Shown: positions 6,788 through 11,913 of the stretch, piece by piece
Numbering within the stretch: the stretch's first letter is position 1
Layout of the letters: the number at the start of each line of letters is the position of its first letter
Assembly: GCA_900551635.1 (NCBI GenBank)
Contig: URWQ01000026.1
Location: 1-11,913, forward strand
Direction of reading: 5' to 3'
DNA: 11,913 nt
DNA from: an uncultured Collinsella sp.
GTDB lineage: Bacteria; Actinomycetota; Coriobacteriia; Coriobacteriales; Coriobacteriaceae
Position numbers and translations under genes: made by a program
The notes under the pieces: model-generated
The model's database searches: none
What the model was told of the DNA's origin: nothing
What the model saw: only the letters and a program-made list of their open reading frames with translations

Positions 6788-6793
6788 TACAAT
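6788..6793 (+). promoter_or_regulatory. Possible -10 element for the four-helix membrane protein gene
   Basis: TACAAT lies 68 bases before the ATG at 6862, inside the only gap upstream of that gene. No good -35 hexamer is found 16-18 bases further upstream, so the call rests on the -10 alone. The same hexamer occurs before the gene starting at 11867. Confidence 0.3.
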
Positions 6794-6861
6794 GTGCTTC
6801 ACGATATGTGCCACAACCTGGGTGCGACAGATTCTCCGCGCCCGCATCGAAAGGACCAGCT

Positions 6862-7263
6862 ATGAGCGCCGCTCGCAAGACACTCAAAATCCTTGCCCTG
6901 ATTTATTTTGTTCTGGGCATCGCCAGTCTCGTCATTGGAATCGCCGGCATCGCGACCGGCAAGCTCGAGTCCACCTACGGATCGAACGCCATGCTCGCCG
7001 CGGTCGTGCTGGTCGCCAAGGGCGTTGTCGATCTTGCCGCGGGTGTTGCGGGCATCAAGGGCGCCAACAAGCCTTCGCAGGTGGATGGCGCGTTTAAGCT
7101 CGGTATTGTTGCCGCGGTCGCCACGCTTGCCCAAGCGGTGCTCACGCTTCCCGCGTTTGGCGGCGACGCCATCAACTTTGGCGCCTTTGTCATCGTGGTG
7201 TACGACCTGTTCTTTGTTCAGCAGGTACACGCCGTTAAGGCCGAGAACAAGGACCGCCTATAA
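6862..7263 (+). CDS. Small integral membrane protein with four predicted helices
   Basis: 133 residues from ATG 6862, preceded by AAAGGA at six bases. The upstream in-frame extension to 6703 has no ribosome site and an unlike composition. Hydrophobic segments are at about 8-31, 43-66, 78-98 and 103-123, with a lysine-rich tail (AVKAENKDRL) probably in the cytoplasm. Small residues are abundant and Gly/Ala-rich patterns such as GIASLVIGIAGIATG suggest tight helix packing. No catalytic or transport motif is recognised. It stands alone on the plus strand, divergent from the 47-residue membrane protein and ended by the strong terminator at 7303-7338. Function unknown; small proteins of this shape occur in gut Actinobacteria and Firmicutes. 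Confidence 0.8.
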   Translation: MSAARKTLKILALIYFVLGIASLVIGIAGIATGKLESTYGSNAMLAAVVLVAKGVVDLAAGVAGIKGANKPSQVDGAFKLGIVAAVATLAQAVLTLPAFGGDAINFGAFVIVVYDLFFVQQVHAVKAENKDRL

Positions 7264-7302
7264 GCGCTCGCTTCTCATAACCTCTGCAGCCAAGCAACTA
7301 AA

Positions 7303-7338
7303 AAAGGGCCGATCGCGCATCTCCGCGGTCGGCCCTTT
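7303..7338. terminator. Bidirectional intrinsic terminator between convergent genes
   Basis: The arms AAAGGGCCGA (7303-7312) and TCGGCCCTTT (7329-7338) pair perfectly, and CGCG/CGCG pair again inside around CATCTC. Read on the minus strand the stem runs into TTTTT, and on the plus strand into TTTACGTTT. It serves the membrane protein gene ending at 7263 and the methyltransferase gene ending at 7393, which face each other. Confidence 0.85.
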
Positions 7339-7360
7339 ACGTTTGCCCAGATAAAACCTA

Positions 7361-7391
7361 CCAAAATAAACCTGTCCCTTTTTGGCAGGTT
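7361..7391. repeat. Short interlocking inverted-repeat element with a TGTCCC core
   Basis: AACCTG (7369-7374) complements CAGGTT (7386-7391), and CCAAAA (7361-7366) complements TTTTGG (7380-7385), so two short stems interlock around TGTCCCT. On the minus strand the core reads AGGGACAGGTT, similar to the GGGGAC repeats at 8266-8362. It lies just after the stop codon of the rRNA methyltransferase gene. Confidence 0.4.
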
Positions 7392-7392
7392 G

Positions 7393-8208
7393 TTAGCTGT
7401 GGCGGTACTCGGCGATGATGAAGTCGATATCGGTTTGAAGGGTGTCCAAGTTTGCCAGGCGCTCTTTATCGGCAGGGCGCGTGCGGTAGTAGTACGGCGT
7501 CATCTGGAACACTGCCTCGATGTCGGCCTGGGTCTGAAGCGTAATGTTCGCAGACACCCGCTGCGTTCCGACTAACTCAAGCTCGGTGGTCTGCGGCAGC
7601 TTCTCGTCGTTAAGGTACGGCGTGTCGTAGAGCACCTCCTTGAGCCCAAAGAGATGACGGGCACCCGGCACCACGGTGTAGAGCGAGCCCTCTGGCGCCA
7701 GCACGCGGGCAAACTCGCGCTCGTTAAAGGGGGCAAAAAGCTCGGTCACCATATCGAAGGCGCCATCGGCCACGGGAATGTCCTTCATATTGGCCACGAA
7801 ATAGGTCGCATCGCCGCGCTTGGCGGCCAGGCGCACCATCTCTTTGCCCAGGTCGAAACCGTAAGCATCCACGCCCGGCACCACGCCCATGGCGCTGGTG
7901 TAGTAGCCCTCGCCACAGCAAATATCGAGCAACGTCATGGGGCCGTTCGTAGACGCGGCGCGCCCAGACACCTGCTTGCGCACCAGCTCAACCATCGCAT
8001 CGCGCAACGGCGCATAGTACCCGCGGTTCAGAAAGTCACGACGACTGCGCGCCTGTGACTTGGGATCGCCCATAGAGTCGCCGCTCTTGGACGAGCGCAG
8101 TAGGTACAGATAGCCCTCGCGCGCACGGTCAAACCGGTGTCCGCCTGTGCATGCAGCACCGCGCTCATTGTCCACCAACGGCTCATGGCAAACGGGACAC
8201 AACAACAT
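7393..8208 (-). CDS. rlmA: 23S rRNA (guanine-N1)-methyltransferase RlmA family
   Basis: 271 residues, the usual family length. RlmA enzymes use SAM to methylate N1 of G745 (RlmA-I, Gram-negative) or G748 (RlmA-II/TlrB, Gram-positive) in hairpin 35 of 23S rRNA, near the peptide exit tunnel; TlrB methylation contributes to tylosin resistance. The N-terminal zinc finger is complete (Cys4, Cys7, Cys20, His24 in CPVC and CTGGH), followed by the signature HRFDRAREGYLYLL and GDPKSQARSRRDFLNRGYYAPL. SAM motif I is LLDICCGEGYY (93-103), with a cysteine where most members have glycine; the acidic loop is GFDLGKE (117-123), and ELFAPFNEREFARVLAPEG follows. ATG 8208 has AAGGAG five bases upstream. From the lineage a G748-type target is more likely, but sequence alone does not settle it. 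It is transcribed alone toward the terminator at 7303-7338. Confidence 0.87.
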   Translation of the reverse strand: MLLCPVCHEPLVDNERGAACTGGHRFDRAREGYLYLLRSSKSGDSMGDPKSQARSRRDFLNRGYYAPLRDAMVELVRKQVSGRAASTNGPMTLLDICCGEGYYTSAMGVVPGVDAYGFDLGKEMVRLAAKRGDATYFVANMKDIPVADGAFDMVTELFAPFNEREFARVLAPEGSLYTVVPGARHLFGLKEVLYDTPYLNDEKLPQTTELELVGTQRVSANITLQTQADIEAVFQMTPYYYRTRPADKERLANLDTLQTDIDFIIAEYRHS

Positions 8209-8265
8209 GGCAACTCCTTAGCGCGAACAACACAACGTCCACCATTGTCGCACGCCTTCCCCGCC

Positions 8266-8321
8266 TAGTCATTGGGGACGTTCTTGAATGACTAGTCTTT
8301 AAAGGACGTCCCCAATGGCTA
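8266..8321. repeat. REP-like 20-bp inverted repeat with GGGGACGT core
   Basis: The arms 8266-8285 and 8302-8321 are complementary at 18 of 20 positions, the other two being G-T wobbles, and enclose a 16-base loop that contains the palindrome GACTAGTC (8290-8297). The first eight bases, TAGTCATT, also complement AATGACTA (8287-8294), so two folds compete. The two arms can be read as head-to-head units, each GGGGACGT-x-CTT followed by a shared GACTAGTC. The element lies between divergent genes and has no coding frame. This layout resembles bacterial REP/BIME repeats. Confidence 0.75.
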
Positions 8322-8324
8322 CAA

Positions 8325-8362
8325 GGAGTGTCCCCAGCTGCCGGCAGAAAAGGAACGTCCCT
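8325..8362. repeat. Second REP-like unit: GGGACGTTCCTT core with CTGCCGGCAG palindrome
   Basis: On the minus strand AGGGACGTTCCTTTT is followed directly by the 10-base palindrome CTGCCGGCAG (8338-8347) and then GGGGACACTCCTT (8323-8335). The order, conserved GGGACGTTCCTT then a variable short palindrome, repeats that of the adjacent 8266-8321 element with a different palindrome. No gene is seen here; the MATE start codon follows about 80 bases later. Confidence 0.65.
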
Positions 8363-8440
8363 AAGTGCCGACTGGTTGCATTAGGAGTATCATCGTCTGC
8401 GCAAATAAGCACGAAAGAGCATGTTAGAGATTGAGAGCGT

Positions 8441-9823
8441 ATGGCTGACACCGTATCTAAGCACATCGATATGACCACCGGCTCGCTGTGGCGCAATATT
8501 CCCCTGTTCGCCTTCCCCGTGGCCGCCACGAGCATCTTGGAGCAGCTGTCGAACCTCATCGCCACGGTCATCATCGGTAACTTCTCGGGCGACCAGGGAA
8601 CCCTCGCCATGGCGGCGGTCGGCTCCAATGTTCCGCTTACCAGTCTTATGCTCAACCTGTTTATTTGCATGTCGCTTGGCTCCAACGTGGTCATCGCCAA
8701 CGCTATCGGCCGCAACGACCAAAACATGGTCAAACGCGCCGTCCATACCTCGATTTTAATGGCGCTCGTGGGCTTTGTCGTCATCGCCCTGGGCGAGATT
8801 TTTGCCGAGCCCATGCTCGCCGCGCTCAACGTTCCCGCCGAGACCATGCCGCTCGCCTCACTCTACCTACGCGTCTTTTTGCTCAGCATGCCCTCGATCT
8901 TGCTCTACAACTTTGAGGCCGCGATCTTCCGCTCCGTCGGCATCACCCGCATGCCGCTGCAGGCGCTTGCCGTGTCCACCGTCCTCAACATTGGCCTGGA
9001 CCTCATCTTTGTCCCTGTACTCCACTGGGGTGTCGCGGGCGTCGCCATCGCCACCGCCATCGCTTACACCGTCAGCGCCGCTACGCTCTTTATCCGCCTA
9101 CTCAAGACCGACTCCGTCGTCCGCGTCACCCCACGCGACCTGGCTATCGACCCCGTCGCCCTCAAGCGCATCGTCAAGATCGGCCTGCCCGCCGGCATCC
9201 AAAGCGCCGTCTTTGCCGTCGCCAACATCATCATCCAGTCTGCCATCAACAGCCTGGGCACCGAGGTCATGGCGGCATCGAGCGCCGCCATGAGCCTGGA
9301 GTACGTGTGCTACAACCTGCTCAACAGCTTTAGCCAGGCTTGCACTACCTTTGTGGGACAAAATCACGGCGCCCGCCAGATCGACCGCTGCACCAAGACG
9401 CTCAAGGTCTGCCTGGTCGAAGGTGGTATCGTTGCACTCACCACGATCATCGTTATTGTCGGCCTGGGGCGCGAGATCTTGTCGCTCTTTAACAGCGATC
9501 CCAACATCGTCTCGATCGGCTATATCCGCGTGTGCTCGATCTTCCCGGCGTACGCCTTTAGTATGTTCTATGAAAACATGTCAGGCTACCTGCGCGGCTT
9601 TGGTATCTCGCTCACGCCCGCCCTCATCACCATGATCTGCGTCTGCGGCATCCGCTTCTATTGGGTGTTCTGCGTGTTCCCGCACGTCCGCACTTTTGCG
9701 AACATCATGATGGTCTACCCCATCAGCCTGGGCACCACGGCGTTCTTTATGGTCGTGGCGGTACTACTTTGCCACCCGGCACGCACCTATCGCGCCACCC
9801 AAGCCAAAGCGACAGCCCGCTAA
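8441..9823 (+). CDS. MATE-family multidrug/cation efflux transporter
   Basis: 460 residues, the usual length for the family. MATE proteins are inner-membrane antiporters with two six-helix bundles that export drugs or metabolites using Na+ or H+ gradients. The N-terminus MTTGSLWRNIPLFAFPVAAT is typical (short polar lead, then helix 1), followed by alternating hydrophobic segments across the protein. Family-like stretches include AVGSNVPLTSLMLNLFICMS, YNFEAAIFRSVGITRMPLQA, and VGQNHGARQIDRCTKTLK in the second half, matching the first-half NAIGRNDQNMVKRAVHTS as expected for internal repeats. Substrate cannot be inferred. The ribosome site is weak (GAGAG before GTATGG). It is preceded by a repeat-rich region and converges on the lysR gene with only 27 bases between. 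Confidence 0.92.
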   Translation: MADTVSKHIDMTTGSLWRNIPLFAFPVAATSILEQLSNLIATVIIGNFSGDQGTLAMAAVGSNVPLTSLMLNLFICMSLGSNVVIANAIGRNDQNMVKRAVHTSILMALVGFVVIALGEIFAEPMLAALNVPAETMPLASLYLRVFLLSMPSILLYNFEAAIFRSVGITRMPLQALAVSTVLNIGLDLIFVPVLHWGVAGVAIATAIAYTVSAATLFIRLLKTDSVVRVTPRDLAIDPVALKRIVKIGLPAGIQSAVFAVANIIIQSAINSLGTEVMAASSAAMSLEYVCYNLLNSFSQACTTFVGQNHGARQIDRCTKTLKVCLVEGGIVALTTIIVIVGLGREILSLFNSDPNIVSIGYIRVCSIFPAYAFSMFYENMSGYLRGFGISLTPALITMICVCGIRFYWVFCVFPHVRTFANIMMVYPISLGTTAFFMVVAVLLCHPARTYRATQAKATAR

Positions 9824-9850
9824 ACACCGCACTCAACGCCACGCCAGTCA

Positions 9851-10717
9851 TTAATTGACAATATGAGAGCTCATATAGTCGATAAAGCGCCTCGTGGCGA
9901 TGGGCATGGTGTCCCAGCTGCGCCAAGCGGCCACCACGTCGCGCGAGGGGGCATGCACGATGGGACGTACGCGAATATCGGCACGCATGCCCTCCACAGT
10001 ACGACGGTAGAGCATACTCACGCCTAGGCCCTCCTCCACCATCGCCATGATGGTGTAGTCGTCGGTGACCTCGCTCGTCACGTGCGGCGACAGGCCATGC
10101 GCCGCAAATGCATCGAGCACCAGGCTCTGTTCGCCCTCATCCAGAAGCACAAACGGATCGGAAGCCAGGTCGGCGAGCGTCACCTTTTCCTTTGCCGCCA
10201 GCGGATGCGCGGCCGGCAGCAATGCCACCAACTCGTCGTGATAGACCACGCGCTTCTCGAGCCCCGCGGTAAACCCGCGTGCCGTAAAGCAAAAATCGAC
10301 CACGCCATCGTGCACCCACTGGGCGTTGCGCGTGTAATCGCCCTGCTTGAGGGTAAAGTGCACGCCCGGGTGTAGGGCTCCAAAGTCGCGAATCACGCGC
10401 GGCAACACGGTACGGCTCACGTTGGTAAACGTCGCAATGCGAATATCGGTCGACGAAAGCCCCAGCAGCTCCTGGCGCTTGCCCTCAAGCTCAGCCTCGG
10501 CAGTTACGATCTGTCGCAGATACGGCAGATACTGCTTGCCATCGCGCGTAAGCGACACACCCCGCTTACCGCGCTCGATAAGCGTGGTACCCAGCTCACG
10601 CTCGAGCGCCCTGACGGCCTGGCTCACCGCACTTTGCGTATAGCCCAGCTCGTCCGCCGCGCCCTTAAGACTGCCGCGATCGACCACCATACACACAATC
10701 TGATACCGCGATGCCAT
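9851..10717 (-). CDS. LysR-type transcriptional regulator
   Basis: 288 residues, normal for LysR regulators, which act as tetramers and respond to a small effector. The N-terminal winged helix-turn-helix spans about residues 1-60: GSLKGAADELGYTQSAVSQA then VRALERELGTTLIERGKRGV and SLTRDGKQYL. A linker helix follows, and from about residue 88 the effector-binding domain (TDIRIATFTNVSRTVLPRVI, EKRVVYHDELVALLPAAHPL, LGVSMLYRRTVE). The effector cannot be predicted. ATG 10717 has GGAGG only two bases upstream; an in-frame GTG at 10726 is possible but lacks a site. It is divergent from the EamA exporter gene, with a T-N11-A palindrome between them. This is the classic layout in which the regulator controls its divergent neighbour. 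Confidence 0.93.
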   Translation of the reverse strand: MASRYQIVCMVVDRGSLKGAADELGYTQSAVSQAVRALERELGTTLIERGKRGVSLTRDGKQYLPYLRQIVTAEAELEGKRQELLGLSSTDIRIATFTNVSRTVLPRVIRDFGALHPGVHFTLKQGDYTRNAQWVHDGVVDFCFTARGFTAGLEKRVVYHDELVALLPAAHPLAAKEKVTLADLASDPFVLLDEGEQSLVLDAFAAHGLSPHVTSEVTDDYTIMAMVEEGLGVSMLYRRTVEGMRADIRVRPIVHAPSRDVVAAWRSWDTMPIATRRFIDYMSSHIVN

Positions 10718-10776
10718 CGCGCCTCCACATCAATGCAGCCGTAAAACGTTTTGCCAGGGCTTTTTCTGCCAACATT

Positions 10777-10795
10777 AGTATTTCTTAATCATACT
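10777..10795. promoter_or_regulatory. Candidate LysR binding site (T-N11-A palindrome)
   Basis: AGTAT (10777-10781) and ATACT (10791-10795) are exact inverted copies around nine bases, which yields the T-N11-A pattern recognised by LysR proteins (T10779, A10791). It sits 60 bases upstream of the lysR start and 81 bases upstream of the EamA exporter start, a suitable place for autoregulation and activation of the divergent gene. Confidence 0.55.
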
Positions 10796-10875
10796 GAAGA
10801 TACATTCGCTTTACTACATCCACATCTGGGAGCAGAATCCTTTTTGCGAAACCGTTCTGTAACAAAAGGAGTCCC

Positions 10876-11778
10876 ATGGATCGCAAAAAAGCAATCGCGC
10901 TCTCATTTTCCGTTCCCGTCGCATGGGGCTTTTCGTATCCCCTCATGAAGATCGGCATGGACAGCATGAACGCCACGAGCATCGTCGCGCTACGCTGCAT
11001 CATCGCCTTTGTGGTCTGCCTGCTGCTCTTCCACAAGCACGCGTTGCGCATCAACCGCGACCTTATGGTCCGTGCCGCCATCATCGGCGCCATTATGGCA
11101 ACCGAGCTCACCTGCATGTGCCTGGGCTCCAGCCTCACCTCTGCCTCCACTGCCGGCTTTTTGCAGAGCCTGACGGTCGTGATCGTGCCGTTTGCCAACG
11201 CAGCCCTGCTGCGTCGCGCCCCCGAGCGCAAGGTGCTCATCGGCACGGCTATCGTCACCTGCGGCATGCTGCTGCTCTCGGGCGCCGACTTTACCAGCCT
11301 GAATCCCGGCGCAATCATCATGCTGCTCTCGGCCTTTATCTATGCCAGCCACATTATCGTGGCCAAGCGCTTTGTCGAAGAAGTCGATCCGCTGGCTCTG
11401 GGCGTTTGGCAGCTAGGCTTTGGCGGTTTGTTCTCGGGCGTCGCGGCATTCACCTTTGGCGGCTTCACGCTTCCCAGCACGCCGGGCGAAATCGTGGTCG
11501 TCGTCGCGCTCGCACTCATCTGCTCTGCCTACGGCTTTATCACCCAGACACTCGTGCAGCCCCACGTGCCTGCCGAGACCACCGGTTTCGCCTTCTCGCT
11601 CGAGCCGGTATGCTCCGCCGTCTTTTCGTTCTTCCTGGTCGGCGAGGTCCTGAGCCCCATCGCCTTCTTTGGCGCCGCCCTCATCCTCACCGGTGTCATG
11701 GTGGCAACCGTCGAGCTTCCGCGCCTCCGCGCACATGAACAGGCTCGCATGGCAGGAGCGCCCGAGCACGTCTCGTAG
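10876..11778 (+). CDS. EamA/DMT-superfamily transporter (RhaT/YdcZ-like permease)
   Basis: 300 residues with two EamA repeats (about 6-136 and 145-285) of five helices each. The start MDRKKAIALSFSVPVAWGFS with SYPLMKIGMDSMNATSIVALR is typical of the first repeat, and NPGAIIMLLSAFIYASHIIVA of the second. The end carries EPVCSAVFSFFLVGEVLSPI, matching the conserved EP-x(n)-GE-x-L-x-P motif of the family. Members are inner-membrane proton-coupled exporters of amino acids, nucleotides or other metabolites; the substrate is not predictable. ATG 10876 follows AAAGGAG by four bases. It is divergent from the lysR gene, whose product probably regulates it. A short polar tail (AHEQARMAGAPEHVS) is probably cytoplasmic. 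Confidence 0.93.
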   Translation: MDRKKAIALSFSVPVAWGFSYPLMKIGMDSMNATSIVALRCIIAFVVCLLLFHKHALRINRDLMVRAAIIGAIMATELTCMCLGSSLTSASTAGFLQSLTVVIVPFANAALLRRAPERKVLIGTAIVTCGMLLLSGADFTSLNPGAIIMLLSAFIYASHIIVAKRFVEEVDPLALGVWQLGFGGLFSGVAAFTFGGFTLPSTPGEIVVVVALALICSAYGFITQTLVQPHVPAETTGFAFSLEPVCSAVFSFFLVGEVLSPIAFFGAALILTGVMVATVELPRLRAHEQARMAGAPEHVS

Positions 11779-11804
11779 ACCCCACTCTTCATACAGCCGT
11801 GGCA

Positions 11805-11850
11805 TAAAGGCAACCGGTGCGCCTTTACAATAGATGCCAGCAGAGCATCT
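11805..11850 (+). promoter_or_regulatory. Putative promoter and leader hairpins before the last gene
   Basis: TAAAGGC (11805-11811) complements GCCTTTA (11821-11827), possibly ending the exporter transcript, although no T-run follows. TACAAT (11826-11831) is a good -10-like hexamer without a clear -35. AGATGC (11832-11837) and GCATCT (11845-11850) form a second small stem just upstream of the ribosome site, so the message may begin with a short hairpin. Confidence 0.35.
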
Positions 11851-11866
11851 GACGTAAAGGAGCCCC

Positions 11867-11913
11867 ATGGACGCCGCGACCCGCGACCGCAACATAGCAA
11901 CTTGGTTGGGCGA
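11867..11913 (+). CDS. Start of an unidentified gene, cut by the window edge
   Basis: ATG 11867 is preceded by TAAAGGAG at four bases, a near-ideal ribosome site, and follows a plausible promoter. Fifteen full codons are visible (MDAATRDRNIATWLG). That is too short to identify the product. The NIATWLG start is compatible with the N-terminal helix of a sirtuin-type NAD-dependent deacylase, but many other families begin with a similar helix, so this is only a guess. Confidence 0.6.
   Translation, partial: MDAATRDRNIATWLG

Noticed and set aside
10923..11738. A 271-codon frame overlapping the EamA gene on the same strand
   Set aside because: It is rich in His/Arg/Pro with no hydrophobic segments, typical of the +2 frame of a GC-rich membrane protein gene, and has no ribosome site.
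1..11913. Defence island, prophage or integrative element
   Set aside because: No integrase, transposase, toxin-antitoxin, restriction or CRISPR gene was found, and base composition looks even across the window.

Overview
The window is GC-rich (roughly 60% by eye), densely coded chromosomal DNA. It most resembles a gut Coriobacteriia actinobacterium such as Collinsella. This is an inference from codon use, the gene set and short intergenic repeats built on a GGGGACGTTCCTT-like core; no rRNA or other marker gene is present to prove it. No tRNA, rRNA, CRISPR array, insertion sequence or phage gene was seen. No gap without a gene exceeds about 255 bases, and the larger gaps are filled with inverted repeats.

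Left block (1-5298, minus strand). From right to left it holds a frameshifted GNAT acetyltransferase, a TetM/EF-G-like translational GTPase, an AAA ATPase, and the N-terminal 437 residues of a UvrA paralogue running off the left edge. The UvrA paralogue goes straight from its Walker A region to the first zinc finger, so it appears to lack the UvrB-binding domain, as UvrA2/DrrC-type proteins do. The ATPase gene abuts or overlaps the uvrA-like gene and has three 10-bp tandem repeats in its promoter region. A related half-site occurs as an inverted repeat at 5321-5350, between the GNAT remnant and a divergent small zinc-ribbon protein gene.

Middle block (5376-8208). The zinc-ribbon protein gene converges on an RsmJ-type 16S rRNA guanine methyltransferase. 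Upstream of rsmJ lies a 47-residue single-pass membrane protein. A four-helix membrane protein then converges, across a strong bidirectional terminator (7303-7338), on an RlmA-type 23S rRNA guanine-N1 methyltransferase. Two rRNA methyltransferases and a ribosome-binding GTPase therefore lie within 6 kb, but they are separate transcription units.

Right block (8209-11913). A cluster of REP-like repeats (8266-8362) precedes a MATE efflux transporter, which converges on a LysR-type regulator. The LysR gene is divergent from an EamA/DMT exporter. A T-N11-A palindrome (10777-10795) in the shared intergenic region suggests that the regulator controls the exporter and itself. The first 15 codons of another gene begin at 11867.

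No clearly new multi-gene system is evident. The parts most worth a second look are the ATPase/UvrA2 pair with its repeat-bearing promoter, the modular intergenic repeats, and the single-base lesion in the acetyltransferase.
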